DNA of 12,965 nucleotides from a candidate division TA06 bacterium DG_78 (lineage in GTDB: Bacteria; Hydrothermota; Tepidihabitantia; SM23-42). The DNA lies in assembly GCA_001303225.1 (NCBI GenBank), contig LJNI01000053.1:1-12965 (forward strand), written 5' to 3'. Positions 7,492-12,965 of the stretch are shown here, piece by piece. The first letter of the stretch is position 1. Every line of letters starts with the position of its first letter. The translations under genes and the position numbers were made by a program. The notes below the pieces were generated by a model, which made no database searches, had not been told where the DNA came from, and saw nothing but the letters and a program-made list of their open reading frames with translations.

Positions 7492-8274
7492 ATGGATACA
7501 ATAAAAATAATTGATACAAATGCAAATACTATCCTTGAATATGGAGTTTGCGGGTACAAAAATATTAAGAGAGAAGGGTATCCAGAAAAAATAGATTGGG
7601 TTAAAAAACGTTTTTTAGAAGGAATGAAAATAAAAATTCTGTATTCAGAAAAAGACGGCACCCAAGGTATGATTGAATACATTCCTGGTGAATATTGCTG
7701 GCGACCAGTTGAAGCACGTGGCTATATGTTTATTCACTGCATTTTTGTTGGTTTTAAACGCGCTTATAAAGGAAAAGGGTATGGCTCACTTTTAGTGGAC
7801 GAATGCGTTAAAGATGCAAAAAGGGAGAAAATGTATGGAGTCGCAGTCGTAACTCGTAAAGGGGCATTTATGGCAGATAAGCATTTATTTGTAAAGAAAT
7901 GCTTTGAGGTTGTTGATACTATGCCACCTGATTTTGAGCTGCTTGTAAAAAAGTTCAATTCCAAAGCACCTGTGCCGAAATTCAAAAAAAATGTGGAAAA
8001 AAAATTAATTCAATACTCTAAAGGCTTAACTATAATCAGAGCAGACCAATGCCCTTACTCAGTAAAAAATGTGAGAGAAATTATCGCAACTGCGAAGAAT
8101 AAGTATGGTATAAAGCCAAAAATAATCGAATTCGAAAACAGCAGGGAAGCACAAAACAGCCCGTGTGCATTTGGAACCTTTTGTATACTATATAAAGGAA
8201 GAATCATTGCCTATCATCCAATAAGCAATACGAGGTTTATAAATATTATGGAGAAGGAATTAAAAGGACGGTAA
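7492..8274 (+). CDS. GNAT acetyltransferase with C-terminal YoaP-like domain
   Basis: The protein has 260 residues from the ATG at 7492, with GGGA 8 nt upstream. An in-frame TTG at 7471 is possible but less likely. Residues about 60-145 are a GNAT fold with the acetyl-CoA pyrophosphate-binding motif AYKGKGYGSLLV (91-102). Residues about 180-258 match the YoaP-like domain found after GNAT domains in Bacillus YoaP, with the conserved ADQCPY segment (Cys187) and thioredoxin-like spacing. The acetyl acceptor is unknown. The frame is intact despite many long A-runs. Base composition is clearly more A+T-rich than the flanking lipoprotein and protease genes, which suggests acquisition by transfer. 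It sits 32 bp after the YdeI remnant and 3 bp before the DUF3795-like fragment. Confidence 0.85.
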   Translation: MDTIKIIDTNANTILEYGVCGYKNIKREGYPEKIDWVKKRFLEGMKIKILYSEKDGTQGMIEYIPGEYCWRPVEARGYMFIHCIFVGFKRAYKGKGYGSLLVDECVKDAKREKMYGVAVVTRKGAFMADKHLFVKKCFEVVDTMPPDFELLVKKFNSKAPVPKFKKNVEKKLIQYSKGLTIIRADQCPYSVKNVREIIATAKNKYGIKPKIIEFENSREAQNSPCAFGTFCILYKGRIIAYHPISNTRFINIMEKELKGR

Positions 8275-8277
8275 TAC

Positions 8278-8483
8278 ATGAAAGATTTTTTTGGCAAATG
8301 TGGGTGTAACTGCGGGCACTGCCCGGCGTTTAAAAAAAATATACAAACAACGGCCAATCAGAAGCGTTGTCGGGATGGATGGAATACATATTTAGGCACC
8401 ACTATAAAAAATTTGAATGGATTGCATGTGCTCAATTTTCAAAGGCAGATGCGAATATTTTAAAGAAAGGAGTTAAAGTATGA
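8278..8483 (+). pseudogene. N-terminal fragment of a DUF3795-like cysteine-rich protein
   Basis: The open frame gives 61 residues. Residues 1-40 (FFGKCGCNCGHCPAF, then QKRCRDGWNTYLG) look like the start of DUF3795-type proteins, whose clustered Cys residues probably bind a metal. Intact members are much longer. After residue about 42 the similarity stops and the frame ends at 8463. In the neighbouring frame a plausible coding tail runs on (HYKKFEWIACAQFSKADANI and a few residues more) to TGA at 8481-8483, as though an internal deletion had fused the two ends out of frame. The ribosome site of the next gene lies inside this tail. The family call rests on the N-terminus only. Confidence 0.6.
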
Positions 8484-9106
8484 AATATGTTTTGAAACTG
8501 GGTCTGTTTGCAGTACTCATCGCTACTGCAGTACATTGTGGACCGAAGGTGATGGTGCCTCCGAAGATCGACCTCACGCAACATGAAGTCGTCGGCATCA
8601 TCGAATTTGGACCACCGAGCGAAGGTGAACTCGGTCCATATATAACGAAAAAATTCACAGAAGCAATCCGCAGAGACCAGGGAATGGTGCGAATTGTCGA
8701 GTTGGGGACTGAGGCTGAAGTCCTCAAGGTAATTGGTCGCGACAAACTGGACAAGGCAGCATTTCAGGCGCTCGGCGAGAGGTACGATGTTAGAACCATC
8801 TTTGCTGGCGAAGTCGAGTCTTCGGTCAGGCCGATGGACCTCTCAGTCACGCCAGGGTTTGGCAGTGTAAAAGTCGAGGCTGAGATGATTGTTTCGCTCG
8901 ACGCGCAGATGGTTGAGACCTTTACCGGTGCATCTGTCTGGAGTGGTTCTGAAAGTGAGACAAAAAAAGTTGGCGAGGTCAGTATCTTTGGGAGCAGAGA
9001 TTTTGATTTTGATGCTGAAAATCCAGATAAGGTTATCGACGACCTCATCGAAGAGGTGGTCGAGGAGGTAACCAGAGACTTCAGAAATACCTGGGTGCGT
9101 CAGTAG
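8480..9106 (+). CDS. Putative lipoprotein with a TolB/CsgG/LpoB-like N-terminal fold
   Basis: The protein has 208 residues. AAAGGAG lies 7 nt before the ATG. A signal sequence ends at ATAVHC, with Cys20 the likely lipidation site, although His at -1 is unusual. Residues about 35-105 (VVGIIEFGPPSEGELGPYIT, then RIVELGTEAEVLKVIGRDKL) resemble the anticodon-binding-like fold shared by TolB-N, CsgG and LpoB-type lipoproteins. The rest alternates strands (TIFAGEVESS, VSLDAQMVETFTGASVW) and ends in an acidic helix. Similar proteins sit at the outer membrane as assembly or regulatory factors; the specific role here is not known. The start overlaps the tail of the preceding DUF3795 remnant. The gene is followed after 75 bp by the flavodoxin gene. 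Confidence 0.7.
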   Translation: MKYVLKLGLFAVLIATAVHCGPKVMVPPKIDLTQHEVVGIIEFGPPSEGELGPYITKKFTEAIRRDQGMVRIVELGTEAEVLKVIGRDKLDKAAFQALGERYDVRTIFAGEVESSVRPMDLSVTPGFGSVKVEAEMIVSLDAQMVETFTGASVWSGSESETKKVGEVSIFGSRDFDFDAENPDKVIDDLIEEVVEEVTRDFRNTWVRQ

Positions 9107-9181
9107 GAAACAGGCACACTATTTTTAAAAAATCATTAACGCTGTCGGATTATTGAGTAAAAAAACAGAGGAGGAAAAATT

Positions 9182-9673
9182 ATGGCTCAGACCAAACAAA
9201 AAACTAGTGGGAAAACCCTTGTCGCATATGCGACAAAAGGAGGCGTCACTGAAGAATCTGCCAACATAATTGTATCTGTCTTGCGAGATAAACATAAACT
9301 CGATGTAGACATCATCAATCTCACAAAAAATCCTAAGCCTGATATTTCACAATACAGGAATGTCGTGATTGGTAGTGGTGTCAGAATGGGGAGGTGGTAT
9401 AAGCAGGCACTAAAATTGATGGAGAGTGATTTTTATAATAAGAGAGTTGCTCTATTTCTCTCATCGTGTGAAGCTGGAGAGCCTGATAAGCACGAACAAT
9501 CAATCACAAAGTATATCAAGAAGGTTTTAGAAAAGTATCCACATTTGAAACCTGTGGCAGCCGAAGCATTTGGAGGCAGGATGAAGATGTTCGGAAAAAC
9601 GATTACTGATAACTACGATGCTGAAAAAGTCAAGAGATGGGCAGAAGAGGTTGGCAAAACGCTTACTGATTAA
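9182..9673 (+). CDS. HemG-like flavodoxin domain protein
   Basis: The protein has 163 residues, with AGAGGAGG 7 nt before the ATG. It is a flavodoxin of the menaquinone-dependent protoporphyrinogen oxidase type. The FMN phosphate loop is YATKGGVTEES (16-26). The second FMN region is VVIGSGVRMGRWYK (61-74), the third FLSSCEAGE (92-100), and AEAFGGRMKM follows near the C-terminus. Family members oxidise protoporphyrinogen IX or act as general FMN oxidoreductases. No other haem gene is visible nearby, so a haem role is not supported by context. Length fits the family. Soluble and cytoplasmic, since no signal peptide is seen. It is 15 bp ahead of the outer-membrane-type gene, so the two are probably co-transcribed. 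Confidence 0.82.
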   Translation: MAQTKQKTSGKTLVAYATKGGVTEESANIIVSVLRDKHKLDVDIINLTKNPKPDISQYRNVVIGSGVRMGRWYKQALKLMESDFYNKRVALFLSSCEAGEPDKHEQSITKYIKKVLEKYPHLKPVAAEAFGGRMKMFGKTITDNYDAEKVKRWAEEVGKTLTD

Positions 9674-9688
9674 TCATACATTTCTGAA

Positions 9689-10801
9689 ATGAATCACGAT
9701 GAGAGAGAAAGTATACTACCTCAGCTCATCTGGTTTCTTGTTTTCATGATCAGTCTGGCACCATTGTCAGCGCAAGATTCTCAACCATATTATTTCTACC
9801 ATGCACTGCCCTATGGTAGCCAGGCAACCTACAATCCCCTGAATGTGATTATCAATGGTGGGTATGGTATCTTACAGATTCCAAGCTATGATGACGAGTA
9901 CGACCGCAAGATTGTAAGTTTTCCTTATCAAGAATGGTTCGGAGATATGTGGGAGACTGTTGGTCATCCTATCCGTACCCTCAATGAATTTGGATGGTGG
10001 CGGTTTTTCACGACCGAGGTCTTTCCTGTAACGCTCAACATGAATAATAATCAGTGGGTGCCCAATTATTTTTTGCACGGCATTGGCGCCGGAATGCACT
10101 TTCGAGCTACTGAGGAGTGGTTTCGCTATCATGGGTTCAGCCATGCCCGATTATGGTCGATTGGTACGATGATTGTCTACCATGTGTTGAGTGAAGTAAT
10201 CGAGAACAGAGGCAATGAAGAAGTATCAGTAAACCATATCGCAGACCTTTATATTTTTGATCCATTGGGCATTATACTTTTTACCCATGATGGTGTCTGC
10301 CAATTTTTTTCCGAAAAACTCAATCTGGCAGAGTGGTCTATGCAACCAGCCTACAATTTTTCAAATGGTAACCTTGAGAATATGGGACAATTCTATGTTG
10401 CAAAATATCCATTATCAAAAGATAAAAAATGGAGCATCATGGCTCACTTCGGTCTGCACGGCATGTTTGGATTCTCATACCGATTATCAGAACAACACTC
10501 GCTCTCTCTGACTGGAGGATTCCTGGTCGAGAATCTAATTCGGGCTGAGCAAGAAGGTGAGGGCATGGCTCAAAAGGCAGTCCTGACCTGGCGAGCCGGA
10601 GTCTTTTACGATCGTAATAATTCTCTCATGGCTTCTCTGATGGTAGCCACGATCCCTGAGTATCGGATTCGAATGAATGTATATCCTGGTATCTTTCGCA
10701 TCGGACCGTTCAGCCCAGGGCTTTTCCTCTCGGGTAGCGCAGAATGGATAGTGGGTATAAATATTAGCTACATACCCATGGGTATGGCTTGGGGTAATTA
10801 A
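9689..10801 (+). CDS. Outer-membrane-type protein of unknown function (DUF3943-like pattern)
   Basis: The protein has 370 residues. The N-terminus is a signal peptide preceded by about 12 polar residues (cleavage likely near PLSAQ, residue about 30). The start has a poor ribosome site, so translation may be coupled to the flavodoxin gene 15 bp upstream. The central part (VPNYFLHGIGAGMHFRATEE, followed by HVLSEVIEN and IADLYIFDPLGIILF) resembles the conserved pattern of DUF3943/DUF2279-type envelope proteins. The second half alternates short amphipathic strands with aromatic residues, as in a beta-barrel. The chain ends in WGN rather than a terminal Phe, which is not the classical barrel signature. 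Location in the outer membrane is inferred; the function is not known. Confidence 0.72.
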   Translation: MNHDERESILPQLIWFLVFMISLAPLSAQDSQPYYFYHALPYGSQATYNPLNVIINGGYGILQIPSYDDEYDRKIVSFPYQEWFGDMWETVGHPIRTLNEFGWWRFFTTEVFPVTLNMNNNQWVPNYFLHGIGAGMHFRATEEWFRYHGFSHARLWSIGTMIVYHVLSEVIENRGNEEVSVNHIADLYIFDPLGIILFTHDGVCQFFSEKLNLAEWSMQPAYNFSNGNLENMGQFYVAKYPLSKDKKWSIMAHFGLHGMFGFSYRLSEQHSLSLTGGFLVENLIRAEQEGEGMAQKAVLTWRAGVFYDRNNSLMASLMVATIPEYRIRMNVYPGIFRIGPFSPGLFLSGSAEWIVGINISYIPMGMAWGN

Positions 10802-10867
10802 GGACGACGAAAATTTATGTGGGAGTTATACCAATTGGGGTTTGGTAATCATGAATAAGGAGGTACC

Positions 10868-11425
10868 ATGATCATATTTAGAAATATTATTATGATCACT
10901 ATGTTGTGCAGCACAGTAGTTTTTGCACAAATAGAAGGAGGTGAACCAATGAGTGAAGAGAAAAAATATACAGAACAGGAGTGTCACAAGAGATTTGCAA
11001 TACAGTTGAACAATCTGGTGTGGGGTCTTCTGCAAAAAGAAACCAGAACCGCAGAAGACAATGATAAAATGATCCACGCAGCCCATGCCTCTCATTACCA
11101 CTGGACTATTGTTGGTGAACCTGTAAATTTCCAGAGAGGTGAGTGGCTCATATCACACGTGTATGCTGTTCTGAACAGACCTGAACCAGCACTCTACCAT
11201 GCGAAGAAGTGTAGGGAGCTTACTGAAGAACATAAATTTGTGGACTTTGACCTTGCTTTTGCCTACGAAGCAATGGCACGCGCCTATGCATCAGCAGGAA
11301 ATGCTTCTGAAGCGAAAAAGTATATTCAATTAGCACAGGAAGCAGGTGAAAAGATTAAGCAAGAAGAAGATAAAAAAATCTTCATGAGTGACTTCGCTGC
11401 TGAGCCGTGGTACGGAGTGAAATAG
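10868..11425 (+). CDS. TPR-like helical protein with two in-frame start sites (exported and cytoplasmic forms)
   Basis: From 10868 the protein has 185 residues, and residues 1-20 are a signal peptide (MIIFRNIIMITMLCSTVVFA). A second ATG at 10949 is preceded by AGGAGG with 7-nt spacing and gives a 158-residue protein without a signal. The body (ECHKRFAIQLNNLVWGLL, HAAHASHYHW, QRGEWLISHVYAVL, LAFAYEAMARAYASAGN) matches a widespread hypothetical family of helical, TPR-like proteins that I know only as cytoplasmic, without a signal peptide. The first start also has AGGAGG, but at a tight 4-nt spacing. I therefore expect the short form to be made, and the long form possibly as well. The molecular role is unknown. 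The gene ends 10 bp from the stop of the convergent methyltransferase, with no obvious terminator between them. Confidence 0.8.
   Translation: MIIFRNIIMITMLCSTVVFAQIEGGEPMSEEKKYTEQECHKRFAIQLNNLVWGLLQKETRTAEDNDKMIHAAHASHYHWTIVGEPVNFQRGEWLISHVYAVLNRPEPALYHAKKCRELTEEHKFVDFDLAFAYEAMARAYASAGNASEAKKYIQLAQEAGEKIKQEEDKKIFMSDFAAEPWYGVK
10936..10951 (+). promoter_or_regulatory. Internal ribosome binding site and second start of the TPR-like gene
   Basis: AGGAGG at 10936-10941, 7-nt spacer, ATG at 10949-10951, in frame with the upstream ATG at 10868 (27 codons earlier). The motif extends to AAGGAGGTGA, nearly a full complement of the 16S rRNA 3-prime end, and the spacing is better than that of the upstream start. 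Confidence 0.8.
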
Positions 11426-11435
11426 TATGTGATAA

Positions 11436-12638
11436 TCAATTTTGCTGTTTAATTGCCTCAATTATTACAACAGGTGGAACACGATCTTCACTATCCCACT
11501 CACGCGGTCGGGTATGTAGTGCTTTTCTTGTCGGTCGTGGTTCTACTAAGTCTTTGACCACAAAACCATGTTTCTTGAGTGAATGAAAATAATCTGAAAG
11601 TGGTCTATAAAATGTCAAAAGTTTCGGTAATTTACCCCATTGGGATTCCTGCGTACCTCGTCGGAAATAATTATCAACTTTAAGGTAGAGACAATCTTCT
11701 GTTCGCTCGCTATCGACTGGAACACGTTCCCATCCACCTGTATTCCAATTAAAACACGGATGTTCGATAAGAAAAATAAAGCGACCTTTCGGTTTTAAAA
11801 CGCGCGCGATTTCTTTTATTGCCTTATCATAATCACGTACATCACACATCACATAGACAGAGACAACCATATCAAAGTACGACTTCGAGAGCTGTGATAA
11901 ACGTGCAAGATCAGCGCGAAGGTATTTGATACCTGATGATTTCTTTTTTTCGTATTGTTTTGCAATTTCAATAAATTTTTTCGACAAATCAACGCCAGTT
12001 ACTTTTGCTCCTTTTTCAACAAGGAGTCTCGACATATATCCTGTACCGCAACCTGCATCGAGAACTAGTTTTCTCCTTACATTACCAATTATAGGAAATA
12101 ATGCAGGGTTGAAAATAACATGTCGGTATGCATCACCGTATTTATCATAACGCGCATCCCATATTTTAGCCCCTCTATCCCATCGCTTCTGCACTTCCTG
12201 TAGAGATGGCTGTTGAAACTTCTGAGGCGCCCATCGTAAATAAACAAATGGTTTCAACTTTTTGTTACGGTTCAAACCGTTCAATGCTCGACGCGCAGTA
12301 GCATTCAATTGCCACGGATGTTTGCCTGTATATTCTAACCAATCGAGGACAGGATGATAACGCTTACACGTTGTACACCAGAGAGCATAGTAATATCTCC
12401 ATTGCCAAAAAGACCGCTTAACCTTTTTATGACGCGGAGCACAGTGAATACAAAAGAATTCTTTTGTCTTTGCACACCATGCCATACCATTGAATGATAT
12501 ATTTCTGCCACAATGACCACACACAAATTGCCAGTGCCATGCACATCGCGGAAAATCACTTTTTGCATCCCAGTGTGCTCTACGAACGATATAACGCGGA
12601 TCATGTTCATGAATTATCGTGCAGTACCTGCAGTTCAC
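11436..12638 (-). CDS. SAM-dependent methyltransferase with an N-terminal zinc-ribbon region
   Basis: The protein has 400 residues. The start is GTG at 12638-12636, with AAGGAG 5 nt upstream. Residues 1-95 contain four CxxC pairs (Cys3/6, 40/43, 63/66, 88/91) plus Cys32 and Cys55, so two zinc ribbons are likely. Residues about 190-295 are a class I methyltransferase: motif I is VLDAGCGTG (192-200), the acidic end of strand 2 is VTGVDLS, and a later motif is VLKPKGRFIF. The remainder (EHPCFNWNTGGWERVP, TFYRPLSDYFHSLKKHGFVV) is like the C-terminal part of small-molecule or ubiquinone-type methyltransferases. The substrate is unknown; the zinc region may recognise a protein or nucleic acid partner. 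Its promoter is at 12662-12689. The gene is convergent with the TPR-like gene. Confidence 0.85.
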   Translation of the reverse strand: MNCRYCTIIHEHDPRYIVRRAHWDAKSDFPRCAWHWQFVCGHCGRNISFNGMAWCAKTKEFFCIHCAPRHKKVKRSFWQWRYYYALWCTTCKRYHPVLDWLEYTGKHPWQLNATARRALNGLNRNKKLKPFVYLRWAPQKFQQPSLQEVQKRWDRGAKIWDARYDKYGDAYRHVIFNPALFPIIGNVRRKLVLDAGCGTGYMSRLLVEKGAKVTGVDLSKKFIEIAKQYEKKKSSGIKYLRADLARLSQLSKSYFDMVVSVYVMCDVRDYDKAIKEIARVLKPKGRFIFLIEHPCFNWNTGGWERVPVDSERTEDCLYLKVDNYFRRGTQESQWGKLPKLLTFYRPLSDYFHSLKKHGFVVKDLVEPRPTRKALHTRPREWDSEDRVPPVVIIEAIKQQN

Positions 12639-12661
12639 TGTGACTCCTTTTTAGAAATACA

Positions 12662-12689
12662 AGAATAATTATCTATGCAATATTGTCAA
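12662..12689 (-). promoter_or_regulatory. Sigma-70-type promoter for the methyltransferase gene
   Basis: On the minus strand, TTGACA (12689-12684) and TATTCT (12667-12662) are separated by 16 bp, about 24 bp before the GTG start. The -35 box lies inside the small inverted repeat ATTGTCAAGACAAT (12682-12695). Confidence 0.75.
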
Positions 12690-12693
12690 GACA

Positions 12694-12726
12694 ATGAGAA
12701 GGTCGATCGATTCTCTTCTTTCTCAT
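12694..12726. promoter_or_regulatory. Possible operator-like dyad between divergent promoters
   Basis: ATGAGAA (12694-12700) and TTCTCAT (12720-12726) form separated inverted half-sites around a TCGATCGA core. The element lies between the divergent promoters of the methyltransferase and the right-edge gene, where a shared regulator could bind. The support is symmetry and position only. Confidence 0.3.
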
Positions 12727-12760
12727 ATTGTGTAGATCATTGTCATCTCAAGGCTTGATG

Positions 12761-12788
12761 TTGACAGCCATTAATTTTATTCTATAAT
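12761..12788 (+). promoter_or_regulatory. Sigma-70-type promoter for the right-edge gene
   Basis: TTGACA (12761-12766) and TATAAT (12783-12788) are perfect and 16 bp apart. The ATG of the next gene is only 14 bp beyond the -10 box, so the transcript would have almost no leader, or else a later start codon is used. Confidence 0.75.
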
Positions 12789-12802
12789 AATTGAGCAGAG
12801 AA

Positions 12803-12965
12803 ATGATAATTCTTCACATCATTGGCATTATTATTGGTAGCCTCATTGGATTGTATATCATTGAACTGGCAATCGTAACTTTTCTCCCAGAATTTTCAGT
12901 ACCAAAACAGCCTTTAGGAAAAGAGAACCATGTGACCAAAAAGGAAACTGCAAAGCCACCAAAAT
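12803..12965 (+). CDS. Small membrane-anchored protein, C-terminus cut by window edge
   Basis: The frame opens at ATG 12803 and stays open for 54 codons to the window edge. Residues 1-33 are a hydrophobic helix rich in Ile and Gly (IIGIIIGSLIGLYIIELAIV). A Pro- and Lys-rich stretch follows (VPKQPLGKENHVTKKETAKP), so an inner-membrane anchor with a basic cytoplasmic or periplasmic linker is likely. AGAG just before the ATG is a poor ribosome site. A consensus promoter lies at 12761-12788. The family cannot be named from this fragment. Confidence 0.6.
   Translation, partial: MIILHIIGIIIGSLIGLYIIELAIVTFLPEFSVPKQPLGKENHVTKKETAKPPK

Noticed and set aside
1..12965. tRNA, rRNA, riboswitch, CRISPR, transposase or integrase
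   Set aside because: None was recognised by eye on either strand; subtle RNA elements would need covariance models to exclude.

Overview
The window looks like a bacterial chromosome segment with roughly 40% G+C. The predicted secretome is rich: signal peptides, candidate lipoproteins, an outer-membrane-type protein, and a papain-like protease carrying FG-GAP repeats and a C-terminal secretion/sorting-type domain. That combination is typical of the Fibrobacteres-Chlorobi-Bacteroidetes superphylum and candidate phyla such as WOR-3. The lineage is inferred from protein architecture alone, because no rRNA or tRNA gene was seen.

Layout. Positions 1-3043 hold two minus-strand genes: a secreted Ntn-type choloylglycine/penicillin V acylase-like hydrolase cut by the window edge, and a large membrane-anchored protein of unknown function. 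The two are separated by a perfect 38-bp palindromic terminator. A divergent small exported protein follows (3224-3613). It converges on the 913-residue multidomain cysteine protease (3739-6480, minus), and facing terminators lie between them. An intergenic region with two related hairpins (about 6580-6677) leads into a plus-strand run from 6825 to 11425. Its first part is decayed or foreign-looking: a YdeI-family pseudogene with frameshifts and stops, an intact A+T-rich GNAT-YoaP acetyltransferase, and a truncated DUF3795-like gene. Its second part is intact: a lipoprotein with a TolB/CsgG-like N-terminal fold, a HemG-like flavodoxin, an outer-membrane-type protein, and a helical TPR-like protein with two good start sites. 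A zinc-ribbon methyltransferase converges from the right (11436-12638, minus), and a short membrane-anchored protein runs off the right edge.

The genes do not form one recognisable pathway. Most minus-strand genes are single units with their own promoter and, where visible, a terminator. Six promoter-like sites share an unusually uniform design, TTGACA, exactly 16 bp, then a TATAAT-like box.

The points most worth a second look are the apparent dual-start, dual-localisation TPR protein, the decayed YdeI/DUF3795 island, the recently expanded 8-repeat propeller in the protease, and the palindromic intergenic structures. I did not find a convincing new defence or mobile system.
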